A stretch of DNA of 10,637 bases from Spraguea lophii (Eukaryota > Microsporidia > Spragueidae), in the NCBI GenBank assembly GCA_001887945.1, contig LDOQ01000008.1, positions 1 to 10,637 of the forward strand. The letters are read 5' to 3'. Positions 1 through 7,449 of the stretch are shown here, in pieces. The stretch's first letter is position 1, and every line of letters begins with the position of its first letter. The position numbers were made by a program, and so were the translations under genes. The notes below the pieces were generated by a model, which was not told where the DNA came from, did no database searches, and saw only the letters and a program-made list of their open reading frames with translations.

Positions 1-1
1 C

Positions 2-112
2 CTACATCTCAAAATGTTTTTAGATCCACTTTTCTCTGACAACTTATGTAAACAACAGAAACATAAAGATTTAGATATTAATAGAGTTTTTAACGTATTA
101 AACAACGTATGA
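2..112 (+). CDS. Probable 3' end of a gene truncated by the window edge; product not recognised
   Basis: One frame is open from base 2 to a TGA at 110-112 and gives 36 residues ending in FNVLNNV. Its composition (mixed charged and hydrophobic residues, Cys and Gln, sequence such as DPLFSDNLCKQQKHKDLDIN) looks more like protein than the AT-rich spacers around it, whose chance translations are mostly Ile, Asn, Lys and Tyr. Base composition also drops sharply to A+T just after the stop. The next gene on the same strand starts 249 bases later. The fragment is too short for a family call, and it could be a chance open frame. Confidence 0.45.
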   Translation, partial: LHLKMFLDPLFSDNLCKQQKHKDLDINRVFNVLNNV

Positions 113-360
113 AATTCAAATTTTTTCATCATTTTTATTTAAAAAAAAGAAGGGTTCAAAAAAAATTAATTACTTTCAAAAATGGCCCGTATTCGTTTCA
201 TCAGCCTTTATAAATTATTTTATCAAATGATATCATGAATATATTATTATTTTTAAAATAATACAAATAATAAATAACATATCAATAATATTAATCTTTT
301 ATATATTATTTTATATTGTATTTCATTATTAAACATTTATATCTGAATTTTACCCTTACT
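113..360. other. Spacer upstream of the orphan gene
   Basis: AT-rich sequence without a credible gene. A less AT-rich patch at about 182-212 carries ATG at 182 and an 18-codon frame (MARIRFISLYKLFYQMIS), with no CCC start signal before it. A perfect 10-base palindrome, ATGATATCAT, lies at 227-236. The last part must hold the promoter and the CCC signal of the gene at 361. Confidence 0.5.
353..355 (+). promoter_or_regulatory. CCC start signal of the gene at 361
   Basis: The sequence TTTTACCCTTACTATG places CCC five bases before the ATG at 361, in a region almost devoid of C. Microsporidian genes are known to carry a CCC-like motif just upstream of the start codon, with transcription starting close to it. 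It selects the ATG at 361 over the in-frame TTG further upstream. Confidence 0.6.
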
Positions 361-1095
361 ATGAATATTCCTACCCCACCCCAATCACCATTTACTAATT
401 ATTCTATAAAATATTTATTACGACAATTAAAAACATTTTCCATAACCACTGAAGAATTATTTTATATTAAATATATTATGAACAATAAAACAAATATTAT
501 ATATAACAAATACAATCTTACTACAGCTGAATTTAAAATAATAATATATCATTTACTTTCATATTTTTTTTCTACGTATAATATCAATGTAATTTATGTT
601 TTAAAGCTCAAATATAAGAAAGCTAACAAAATAGCTGCACGTTTGATAAAAAATAGATTTATGAATGAACTTATAACACAGGTCTATTATAATAATCAGA
701 TTGTTATACAATTATATAAAATGTTATTTTCTAAGAATAATAGAATAATAAAGATAGAATATATTTTACATGTAAAAAATAAGAAGGAAGAAAAAAGATA
801 TAAAAATAGGGAGAATGATAAAAAGCATAGTATAAGTGAATTAGCAGAAATTATTATTGGGAATAAAAATATTAATTTAAGATTGGATGAACAATTGGTA
901 CTTCTAGCATATCATCCATATCTTGTTAATAAAATAATAGCTAAACATTTTAATAATAACAGAAATATATTGTTTAAACTAAAAATAATATTTAATTTTA
1001 AAAATATTCAAAGGAAATGTTTAACAATAAAAGAAATGAATATGTTATATGGTTATTTTAAATATTATAATCCATTACTTATTAAGAAAAGTTAG
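361..1095 (+). CDS. Basic orphan protein, 244 residues
   Basis: I do not recognise this protein. The frame remains open upstream to a TTG at 316, but the first ATG is at 361 and has a CCC signal five bases before it, so I start there. The product opens with a short proline-rich stretch (MNIPTPPQSPF). The rest is Lys/Asn/Ile/Tyr-rich, looks mainly alpha-helical and is strongly basic, with a charged Lys/Arg/Glu run at residues 139-156 (KNKKEEKRYKNRENDKK). I see no signal peptide, clear membrane segment or zinc motif. Basic charge and helices would suit a nucleic-acid-binding protein, but that is only a guess. An AATAAA lies about 28 bases after the stop, and the gene converges with the HECT ligase gene 63 bases away. 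Low-complexity AT-rich coding makes homology hard to judge by eye; it may be a fast-evolving lineage-specific gene. Confidence 0.75.
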   Translation: MNIPTPPQSPFTNYSIKYLLRQLKTFSITTEELFYIKYIMNNKTNIIYNKYNLTTAEFKIIIYHLLSYFFSTYNINVIYVLKLKYKKANKIAARLIKNRFMNELITQVYYNNQIVIQLYKMLFSKNNRIIKIEYILHVKNKKEEKRYKNRENDKKHSISELAEIIIGNKNINLRLDEQLVLLAYHPYLVNKIIAKHFNNNRNILFKLKIIFNFKNIQRKCLTIKEMNMLYGYFKYYNPLLIKKS

Positions 1096-1158
1096 ATTTG
1101 TAATCTCAAAAAAAATATATAGAATAAAAAAAATTATAGAAATATTTGTTTAATATTT

Positions 1159-3549
1159 TTAAAGCAAATAAAACCCTTTGGTCATATTTATCGCAATATC
1201 TAATTTATCTTTCAATTTCTTCTTGCTATTGTATTCTGGGAGTAAAAATGTATTGAAACATGTTTGTGATGATGGCAATCTATCTGTATCACAACCATTC
1301 TTCATTATAACAATAGTAAATGGATTATTTGATATTGGTATTCTATCGTGTCCAGTAATGAATTTTAAAAGTTTATTTTTGTTGTCACTGGAATAATTTT
1401 CAAAGATAGACCAAAAATGTTTTACGATGGTTGAATTCTTGGTATAACCATTGTACACTGCATTTTCTTTGATTGAATCTAAATTAAAGTATGTTCCTAC
1501 TATTATTCTTTCTAATTCTATAGGTTGTAAATATAAGACTGTTGAGTGTTTGATTATATCGAAAAATCCGTTCTTTATTTGTTCTAATGGTTCTTTTATT
1601 GATTCATATGTGAGGTAATTAACATACAATGATATAAATTTATTTATATTTTTATTTGTTACAGGTATATTTTTACCATTTTCAATCAATTCTACGGAAT
1701 AATAATCTTTTTTATAATGATCTTCTGTTGTATCAGATTCTACTGTAATTTCAAAGTTTAGATTTAACTCATCGATATTTTTTACTTTTAAAAGATTCAT
1801 AAGAGATATATACACCATTGGATCTATTTCTTCAAGATCTTCCATTCTTACGCTTTTATTAAGAATCTTTTTAAATAAAAATGTAGGAAATGGTATATTT
1901 AAGACAACATCATTATATAATGCTATTCCTAATATTTTACCTACGGCATTATATAATTGTTTAATGGTATATGAATTTTGAGCAGTTTTTAAACCTTCTT
2001 TTTTATTGTTGTTTTGTCTTTTGATACTTAAAAAATTATTTTTCATATTAAACAATCTGTCATCATTTATTATCTCTTCGCTAAGTAACTGGAAAAATTC
2101 TTTTGTCATTCCCCCACTGTCTACACCTTCTTCTCCTTTAAAGATTACTTTGATTTGCTTCCTCAATTGGTTATTCTTACCAGTACTTTGTTTCATAATA
2201 AAATCTATCGTATCTTCGTATAAAGAATCTCGCCCGACAGTAATAAAAGCATAAGGTTCCTTTTCACCTTCAAATAAACTTCTAAAAAATGTGTCCTGTA
2301 ACTGGTTTTTCATTATATCTCCGTTTTCCAATTTTATCAACTCTGCTTTTAATTCTAATGGCAATACATACGGATAATTTACAAAAGATTTATATTTAAG
2401 TTTATAGTTTCTATATTCCTCTTTTATATTAATTATATTAGATGGGGTGTTATTTCTTATTGATGTATTGTCTGTTTCTCTTTCTATAGTATTGCGAGTA
2501 TTTACACCTTCTGTATTATTATGTTTTTTGTCGAATAAGTAAAAAGTATGATATTCATAAATATTAAGCTTTTCATTTATGAGATATAAAATATGTAAAA
2601 TATTTAACAACTCCTCAAACACTTTATTTGTACGAATACATCCAAATTCAGCGTTATTACTTTTCGATATAATGGTATTTACAAGGAAATTGAAATCATA
2701 AATTTTAAATTCCTTAGAGAATAAACAGTTTTTGGTACAATTATTTTCCCCTTCTTTCTGTACATCCCCAGAATTGCTATTACTATCATTATTATCATTA
2801 CACAGACTATTTGTATCGTATATATTACAAAGACTATAATTTATATTATTATAATTAGTATTTAAATCACTTTTAAGTTCCTTATATATTCTTTGTATAT
2901 CTAAGAATAACTCACTAATATACATGTAATATTCCTCTTTAATCTCTATACCTGTTGTAAGAATAATATAGAATATTCTCATAATGATTCTTTCAAGTAA
3001 AATGCATGAAGAATATTTCCTATATTTTATCAAAAGATAAAATATTCCTTCCAGAAGTATTATATCTTCATACAAAAACTTCTTATTTTCTAGAAAAATA
3101 CAAAAATTATGAATATCTGTTAAAGAAGAAGTTTGTTTGGTATGTGTCGAACAAGTATTTGTATCAATAACAGTTTTCTCGTATACACCTTTCTTTTCCA
3201 TCTTATTATCCAACTCCATGTTTAGACTACAATCACATTTTCCTACCTTCTCGACAACACACAAGTAAAAATCTAAAAGAGGAGAACTGCGTGTAATATT
3301 ATTATGCGCATAATGTTTGTGATTAAATTTATTGTCGATAGAAATATTTTCGCATAAAAATATTTCTCCGTATAATGCAAGTGTGCTTGCTAAGGAGACT
3401 AATGTACTTTTTGTAGTATTTTTCCTACAAAATATACCAACACATTTATTAGAGTTGATACAGCCTATATAAAGCTGTCTTATATATTTATCAACCAATT
3501 CTTTAGATGCTTCTGAAATTGGTTTATCATGAGATACTTTCTGTTCCAT
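1159..3549 (-). CDS. HECT-type E3 ubiquitin ligase of the E6AP/UBE3A type, with N-terminal AZUL zinc finger
   Basis: An E3 ubiquitin ligase that takes ubiquitin from an E2 onto a cysteine and passes it to a substrate. The C-terminal ~360 residues (about 435-796) are a complete HECT domain. Landmarks are FITVGRDSLYEDTI, KVIFKGEEGVDSGGMTKEFF (469-486), KILGIALYNDVVLNIPFP, and the catalytic block RLPSSQTCFNTFLLPEY with Cys764, ending KGFYLL. The active-site block and C-terminal end resemble UBE3A more than other HECT classes. The N terminus fits an AZUL domain (about 15-67): a helical start KELVDKYIRQLYIGC, Cys30, Cys36, Cys41 and Cys66. AZUL is characteristic of UBE3A, where it helps dock on the proteasome. 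The middle (70-390) is divergent, with an Asn/Ser-rich stretch near 251-270. The length of 796 is close to human UBE3A (about 850). The start is set by CCCC one base before the ATG. Substrates cannot be predicted. Confidence 0.93.
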   Translation of the reverse strand: MEQKVSHDKPISEASKELVDKYIRQLYIGCINSNKCVGIFCRKNTTKSTLVSLASTLALYGEIFLCENISIDNKFNHKHYAHNNITRSSPLLDFYLCVVEKVGKCDCSLNMELDNKMEKKGVYEKTVIDTNTCSTHTKQTSSLTDIHNFCIFLENKKFLYEDIILLEGIFYLLIKYRKYSSCILLERIIMRIFYIILTTGIEIKEEYYMYISELFLDIQRIYKELKSDLNTNYNNINYSLCNIYDTNSLCNDNNDSNSNSGDVQKEGENNCTKNCLFSKEFKIYDFNFLVNTIISKSNNAEFGCIRTNKVFEELLNILHILYLINEKLNIYEYHTFYLFDKKHNNTEGVNTRNTIERETDNTSIRNNTPSNIINIKEEYRNYKLKYKSFVNYPYVLPLELKAELIKLENGDIMKNQLQDTFFRSLFEGEKEPYAFITVGRDSLYEDTIDFIMKQSTGKNNQLRKQIKVIFKGEEGVDSGGMTKEFFQLLSEEIINDDRLFNMKNNFLSIKRQNNNKKEGLKTAQNSYTIKQLYNAVGKILGIALYNDVVLNIPFPTFLFKKILNKSVRMEDLEEIDPMVYISLMNLLKVKNIDELNLNFEITVESDTTEDHYKKDYYSVELIENGKNIPVTNKNINKFISLYVNYLTYESIKEPLEQIKNGFFDIIKHSTVLYLQPIELERIIVGTYFNLDSIKENAVYNGYTKNSTIVKHFWSIFENYSSDNKNKLLKFITGHDRIPISNNPFTIVIMKNGCDTDRLPSSQTCFNTFLLPEYNSKKKLKDKLDIAINMTKGFYLL

Positions 3550-3550
3550 A

Positions 3551-3554
3551 GGGG
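3551..3554 (-). promoter_or_regulatory. CCCC start signal of the HECT ligase gene
   Basis: Read on the minus strand the sequence is ACACCCCTATGG, so CCCC lies one base before the ATG at 3549. This is the microsporidian CCC-type start signal and implies an almost leaderless mRNA. Confidence 0.65.
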
Positions 3555-3678
3555 TGTTTGGATAGAAGATAAAAAGAGAATCAGGAGAAATTAAACAAGA
3601 AAATTATTAATTAATTTGTTGATATTGCCAAAAACAAATTTAGAAGTTTTAAGCTTATTTTTGTAGCAAATAAAGTTT

Positions 3679-3769
3679 TTGATTGGTGGAAAAATGGATA
3701 TAAGATTAAAAAAATATTTGACTTTTTCTAGAAAATAAAGTATATTCTAGAACATATTTAACCAATCAA
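3679..3769. repeat. Inverted repeat enclosing two TTCTAGAA palindromes
   Basis: TTGATTGGT at 3679-3687 is exactly complementary to ACCAATCAA at 3761-3769. Between them TTCTAGAA occurs twice, at 3726-3733 and 3745-3752, with starts 19 bases apart. It lies 130-220 bases upstream of the HECT ligase start. ATTGG/CCAAT is the core of CCAAT-factor sites. A site role is possible, but chance is hard to exclude in AT-rich DNA. Confidence 0.3.
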
Positions 3770-4124
3770 TAAAGATAATAAAAAATAATAATATTATAAA
3801 TTATTTGTATACTCCAAATATATTTTATATACGAATTATTATATCTTAATAAACAATTTAAATAAAGAATGTTTCTAATTTATACAATAAAATATAAATC
3901 ATTATTAATCTGTATTTAAAAAATTTTTGAAATATATTTAACCCTTTAAAAATTACGAAAACAGAATAAAATAATTTACAAAAGAAAAGTTATGCTATAA
4001 TTTTTAATATTAATGTTAGAAGAAAGATAATGATATTATGTAAAATAATTAATGTAATTAAATGACATAATGATGTATGGCACTAGAAAAATTAAAAATA
4101 CAAATGATTAATGTATATTTTCTC

Positions 4125-4146
4125 TTTTGTATCATGATATACAAAA
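4125..4146. repeat. Hairpin-forming inverted repeat downstream of krr1
   Basis: TTTTGTAT (4125-4132) and ATACAAAA (4139-4146) are perfect complements separated by six bases. It lies 58 bases beyond the krr1 stop codon on that gene's strand, so it could fold in the 3' end of the mRNA. It is all A/T except one G/C pair per arm, so significance is low. Confidence 0.25.
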
Positions 4147-4204
4147 TACAAAAATTATAATATCCAAAAATACATTAAAAAATTGTCAAAAAACAATAAA
4201 ATAT

Positions 4205-4828
4205 TTATATCTTTCTTTTCTCCTTTTTTATTTTCTTCTTGATTTCCGGTAAAAATTTCTTCCAATCTTCGTTTTCTTTATTTTTATCCATACTTAACTG
4301 TTTTTTAGCCATTAAATATTTTATTTGATAAATGGGATGTATATTATTCATTGTCTGTATCACAATCTTTGTAGCTTCTTCCACTCCTGTGTATTTTCCT
4401 ATAATTGTTACACTTTTTCCTTTTACTGTTATTTCTGTCTTGGTCAATAATTTAATAGCTTTCAACGTATTGTTATTTGGTCCTAATAATCTATCTCTTC
4501 TGTTAATAAATACAGAATCTTGTGGTACCATCTTTTTTATATTTATAATATTACTAACAATATGATTCTTTTCATCTAATAATGCTTTAGCAGTTTCCAA
4601 TAATACACCACGTGAAATTGCTTGTACCATATCCCTAGCTCTGATAATCATATACAAATCTTCTATTTGTGGCATTGTAGTAATAGTTAATTCTGTATCT
4701 ACGAGTTTTGTGGAAATAAAATAAGAGGAAAGAAGTGTTGTAAGATCTGGTAATATTGATTGTAAATATGTTATTCTGTATGATGGAAATAAAATAGAAA
4801 ATGATGTATTTTCAACTACTGCGTTCAT
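4205..4828 (-). CDS. KRR1: KRR1, small-subunit processome KH-domain protein
   Basis: Krr1 is a nucleolar protein of the 90S/small-subunit processome, needed for early pre-18S rRNA cleavages and 40S assembly. The 207-residue product shows the family pattern: TSFSILFPSYRITYLQS near the start, RARDMVQAISRGV (63-75), the KH signature INRRDRLLGPNNNTLKAIKLL (residues 108-128), and NNIHPIYQIKYLMAKKQL (161-178), a stretch diagnostic for Krr1. Residues 1-90 are the degenerate first KH-like domain and about 95-165 the RNA-binding KH domain. It ends in a basic tail (KKKIKKEKRKI) after DWKKFLPEIKK. Yeast Krr1 has 316 residues; here the N- and C-terminal extensions are nearly gone, as usual in microsporidia. 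The start is fixed by CCC two bases before the ATG. It is divergent from pgs1. The paralogue Pno1/Dim2 is less likely because of the GPNNNTLKA and NIHPIY motifs. Confidence 0.93.
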   Translation of the reverse strand: MNAVVENTSFSILFPSYRITYLQSILPDLTTLLSSYFISTKLVDTELTITTMPQIEDLYMIIRARDMVQAISRGVLLETAKALLDEKNHIVSNIINIKKMVPQDSVFINRRDRLLGPNNNTLKAIKLLTKTEITVKGKSVTIIGKYTGVEEATKIVIQTMNNIHPIYQIKYLMAKKQLSMDKNKENEDWKKFLPEIKKKIKKEKRKI

Positions 4829-4830
4829 AT

Positions 4831-4833
4831 GGG
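4831..4833 (-). promoter_or_regulatory. CCC start signal of krr1
   Basis: The minus strand reads AATAACCCATATGAACGC. CCC sits two bases before the ATG at 4828, matching the spacing at the other genes here. Confidence 0.65.
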
Positions 4834-5117
4834 TTATTAAAATTTAAAAAGTTTAAAAGAGGAAAGTAATATATTTTATGTAATAATTTTTAGAATAGCA
4901 TTCTGTATGTATATTTGTTGTTAATTAATCGAATTATTTAAATATAACATAAAAATTAAAGAATCTAGAAAATATAATAATGCTTAAAAATAATTTAATA
5001 TTCAAAAAATTTTTTTTCTGAAACATAGGTATTTAAATCAAATCAGAAACATTATTAGTTAAATTTAAAATATCAATGATATTAGGCCTGTTTTAAAACA
5101 ACTTTAAATCTAGATGA

Positions 5118-5120
5118 CCC
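5118..5120 (+). promoter_or_regulatory. CCC start signal of pgs1
   Basis: The sequence GATGACCCTATTGTATTATG places CCC nine bases before the ATG at 5130. An earlier ATG at 5114 lies before the CCC and runs out of frame to a stop after seven codons. If transcription starts at the CCC, that ATG is not in the mRNA. Confidence 0.55.
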
Positions 5121-5129
5121 TATTGTATT

Positions 5130-6383
5130 ATGCCTGAATATGAAATTGATATAAACAATCTTCAAATTATAAATTCTTGTAGTGAATTTTATAATGAAAT
5201 AATAGAAAATTTAGAAAAATCTGAAAGTGCTTATATTATAACGCTTTATTTGGGGACAAAAGAATATTCTAAAAATATTTTTAAAGCTTTAAAGAAAAGA
5301 AAAGAGAGGAATTTAAAAACAAAAATTTTTGTAGATAAAAACAGAATAGATGAAGAAAATAGTAAAAGATATTTATATAAATATTACAACGAAAAATCAC
5401 ATGATGGTTATACTAATAAAGAAAAAACAATTTATGAGCTTTTAGAAGAATATGAAATAGCATCTATGATCCAATATGTTGATCTTAAAAACTATTATTT
5501 TCTTCCAAAAATTCTTCGCGAATTATTTTACGTATTACATTCTAAAATATATGTTTTTGATAATAGAGTATTTTTAACTGGTGCTAATCTTGATGATAGT
5601 TATTTCGTAAATAGAGTAGATCGATATTATAAAGTAGAAAGTAATGAATTATCAGCATACCTATGTTTTGAGTATTTTAAAGTTAACCAAACTTTTTATA
5701 TTCGTGAAGAAAGTAAGAAAAATATAAAATCCAATAAAAAATATGGTTTAACATATAAATTATCAGTATATCATTCTGAAATAGAAATGCTAAAATATCT
5801 AATACTTGAAAATTCTTTCAAAGAATATTATTTATCCACAGCGTATATAAATTTTCCTGAAGAATATATTCAATTGTTTAAAAACATAAATTTAAAAGTT
5901 ATAGTGCCTGATAGTAGAAATAACACATTTTTTAATGAAAACAGTACTATCGAAAGAATAATTGTAGATTTGTATAGTATATATCTACATGATACAATAG
6001 ATATACTAAAAAACAGAAATGGAAGTATATTCGATTATTATATTGGAAACCATAAAAAAAGCAAAGCTGAGAAAAAGTCAGCTGTTAAATTTTATAAATA
6101 TTACAAAAAAAATAATACCTTTCATTATAAAGGTTTTTGGGCATTTAAAAAAGATTGTGCTGCTACTATTATAGGTTCAACAAATTTTAATAGAAGAAGT
6201 TATAGTAGAGATAAAGAAAGCAATTTTTTATTGTTTACAAAAGATAAAAAAATGATAAAAGTTTTAAGAGCTGAAGTAGATAAATTGTTCAAAAATACAA
6301 AAGAAATAAAAAACAACACATTAGATATAAATCATAAAATATCTAAAAGAATATTAGCGATGTTTTTAAAGTCTTTTATGTAA
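5130..6383 (+). CDS. PGS1: CDP-diacylglycerol-glycerol-3-phosphate 3-phosphatidyltransferase (phosphatidylglycerophosphate synthase), PLD-fold
   Basis: This enzyme makes phosphatidylglycerophosphate from CDP-diacylglycerol and glycerol-3-phosphate, the first committed step to phosphatidylglycerol and cardiolipin. The 417 residues have the two-HKD phospholipase D layout of eukaryotic Pgs1. Motif 1 is LHSKIYVFDNRVFLTGANLD (His137, Lys139, Asp144), followed by DSYFVNRVDRYY. Motif 2 is FHYKGFWAF with His332 and Lys334, then IIGSTNFNRRSYSRDKESN. The usual Asp of motif 2 is absent (Phe339), but this is normal for Pgs1-type enzymes. It is shorter than the human (556) and yeast (521) proteins. The N terminus MPEYEIDINN is acidic, so there is no evident mitochondrial presequence; targeting to the mitosome, if any, must use another signal. 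The stop is followed 8 bases later by AATAAA. It is convergent with the next gene across 46 bases. Confidence 0.92.
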   Translation: MPEYEIDINNLQIINSCSEFYNEIIENLEKSESAYIITLYLGTKEYSKNIFKALKKRKERNLKTKIFVDKNRIDEENSKRYLYKYYNEKSHDGYTNKEKTIYELLEEYEIASMIQYVDLKNYYFLPKILRELFYVLHSKIYVFDNRVFLTGANLDDSYFVNRVDRYYKVESNELSAYLCFEYFKVNQTFYIREESKKNIKSNKKYGLTYKLSVYHSEIEMLKYLILENSFKEYYLSTAYINFPEEYIQLFKNINLKVIVPDSRNNTFFNENSTIERIIVDLYSIYLHDTIDILKNRNGSIFDYYIGNHKKSKAEKKSAVKFYKYYKKNNTFHYKGFWAFKKDCAATIIGSTNFNRRSYSRDKESNFLLFTKDKKMIKVLRAEVDKLFKNTKEIKNNTLDINHKISKRILAMFLKSFM

Positions 6384-6429
6384 AATTTTGGAATAAATAA
6401 ATTTTAATATTTTCACAGCAATAACATTT

Positions 6430-7446
6430 TCAGAAAAAATCTGTGTTGATATCAAAGTATGCATCTTTTTCTTCTAAGAGTAAATTTTCACTTAAAAATG
6501 CCCAATAAAATTTTAAACCTTCTTCAGTATCATAACATTTTTGATAAAGAGATGTAGATCCTGTTAAAGATAAAGGATTTTGTACATATCTTGGGATATT
6601 TAAATCAAATGAGGTAAATAAACCTTCTAGTTTCTTATCTACATCTCCAAGTACTTCATTATATGGAATAATTATATTTTTTTTGTTTATCGGAACACTT
6701 TCTTCTTTAAATATTGATTTAGAATCTTTGAGAATACAATTTTCAAGTTCATGTACTTTTGTAAAAAGATTAATATCACCAAAGTCAGAATAATCGAGTG
6801 ACTGTGTTGGAATACATGTAACCATTCTTTGTTTTCCAGTAACAGATATAAAAAGATTTGGTGATTTCATGTCATTGATAATTTTCTCTATCGGACCTAT
6901 AATAGAATTAAATTTATACCCATAAACACTAAAAAATATTTGTTCCATATCTTTTACAGGAAGTGTAACTTTTAATGGAAATAAATTCACAAGCAATATT
7001 TCCACATGATAATTTAAACAACCCGGAAACTGATGTTTTATATGTGCAGATGTTCTCTTTTCAATTAAATCTTTTGCTTTGTAACCATTTTTTAAAGCAT
7101 AAGGTTGGGAAAACGTAAGAATTGTCACTAAATCATCACAACAATTTAAATATTTTGTCAAAGTTTTATGACCATGAAAACCTCCTACTCTACATTTCGC
7201 AGTTTTATAATCAAACATAGACCCATGCTCTTCACAGATCATAGTATTCATATTATTTAAAGGACATATAACAGCTTTTTTATATGATGTAAGTATTTTA
7301 TCTCTAACAGAATCATACTGTTCCACAGTTTTGGATTTCCCCTTCTTCTTTTTAAAACTTTTTCTTACAACTGATTTCAATTTTACTATTTTTTCATTTT
7401 TAAATGTTTCTTCATCGTCAGAAAAAAAATCATCGTAAGGATTCAT
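6430..7446 (-). CDS. Unrecognised 338-residue protein with acidic N terminus, basic patch and Cys/His cluster
   Basis: I cannot assign a family. The start is set at the ATG at 7446, directly preceded by CCC (ATGCCCATGAATCC); a second in-frame ATG lies two codons upstream at 7452, and the frame continues to a TTG at 7563. The protein begins acidic (MNPYDDFFSDDEETF). A Lys-rich patch follows at 29-39 (KSFKKKKGKSK), which could be a nuclear localisation signal. Then comes a run of possible metal ligands: Cys61, Cys71-x2-His74, Cys85, His91, His93. Residues about 146-212 read as helix-helix-helix-strand (YHVEILLVNL, PVKDMEQIFFSVYGYKFN, IEKIINDM, NLFISVTGKQRMVTCI), compatible with a winged-helix or LOTUS-like fold, but this is a weak guess. 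It ends EEKDAYFDINTDFF. No signal peptide is seen from the chosen start. Even codon-level complexity and the CCC signal argue that it is a real gene, probably nuclear. Confidence 0.8.
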   Translation of the reverse strand: MNPYDDFFSDDEETFKNEKIVKLKSVVRKSFKKKKGKSKTVEQYDSVRDKILTSYKKAVICPLNNMNTMICEEHGSMFDYKTAKCRVGGFHGHKTLTKYLNCCDDLVTILTFSQPYALKNGYKAKDLIEKRTSAHIKHQFPGCLNYHVEILLVNLFPLKVTLPVKDMEQIFFSVYGYKFNSIIGPIEKIINDMKSPNLFISVTGKQRMVTCIPTQSLDYSDFGDINLFTKVHELENCILKDSKSIFKEESVPINKKNIIIPYNEVLGDVDKKLEGLFTSFDLNIPRYVQNPLSLTGSTSLYQKCYDTEEGLKFYWAFLSENLLLEEKDAYFDINTDFF

Positions 7447-7449
7447 GGG
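7447..7449 (-). promoter_or_regulatory. CCC start signal of the 338-residue protein gene
   Basis: The minus strand reads ATATGCCCATGAATCC: CCC touches the ATG at 7446. The ATG immediately before the CCC (7452) would add only Met-Pro. If transcription starts at the CCC, translation begins at 7446. Confidence 0.6.

Larger units (their letters stand above)
3550..4204. other. 655-base AT-rich spacer between krr1 and the HECT ligase gene
   Basis: No gene seen on either strand. It holds the promoter of the HECT ligase gene (near 3550) and the 3' end of krr1 (near 4204). It contains an inverted repeat TTGATTGGT (3679-3687) / ACCAATCAA (3761-3769) enclosing two TTCTAGAA palindromes, and a hairpin-forming repeat at 4125-4146. 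Confidence 0.6.
4829..5129. promoter_or_regulatory. Divergent promoter region between krr1 and pgs1
   Basis: The 301 bases separate two divergent starts, so both promoters must lie here. Each end carries its CCC signal (4831-4833 for krr1, 5118-5120 for pgs1). Inside are GAAACAT twice (5020-5026 and 5046-5052, starts 26 bases apart), a palindrome-like ATATCAATGATAT near 5071-5083, and AAATTT-type runs. No gene is seen in it. Confidence 0.5.

Noticed and set aside
182..238. 18-codon frame starting ATGGCCCGTATTCG
   Set aside because: Too short, no upstream CCC signal, no recognisable family.
1178..1396. 72-codon plus-strand frame over the HECT gene
   Set aside because: Antisense shadow of the HECT catalytic region; no CCC signal.
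2006..2254. 82-codon plus-strand frame
   Set aside because: Antisense to the HECT domain coding sequence; shadow.
4332..4565. 77-codon plus-strand frame, hydrophobic
   Set aside because: Antisense to krr1; its hydrophobicity comes from reversed Lys/Asn/Glu codons.
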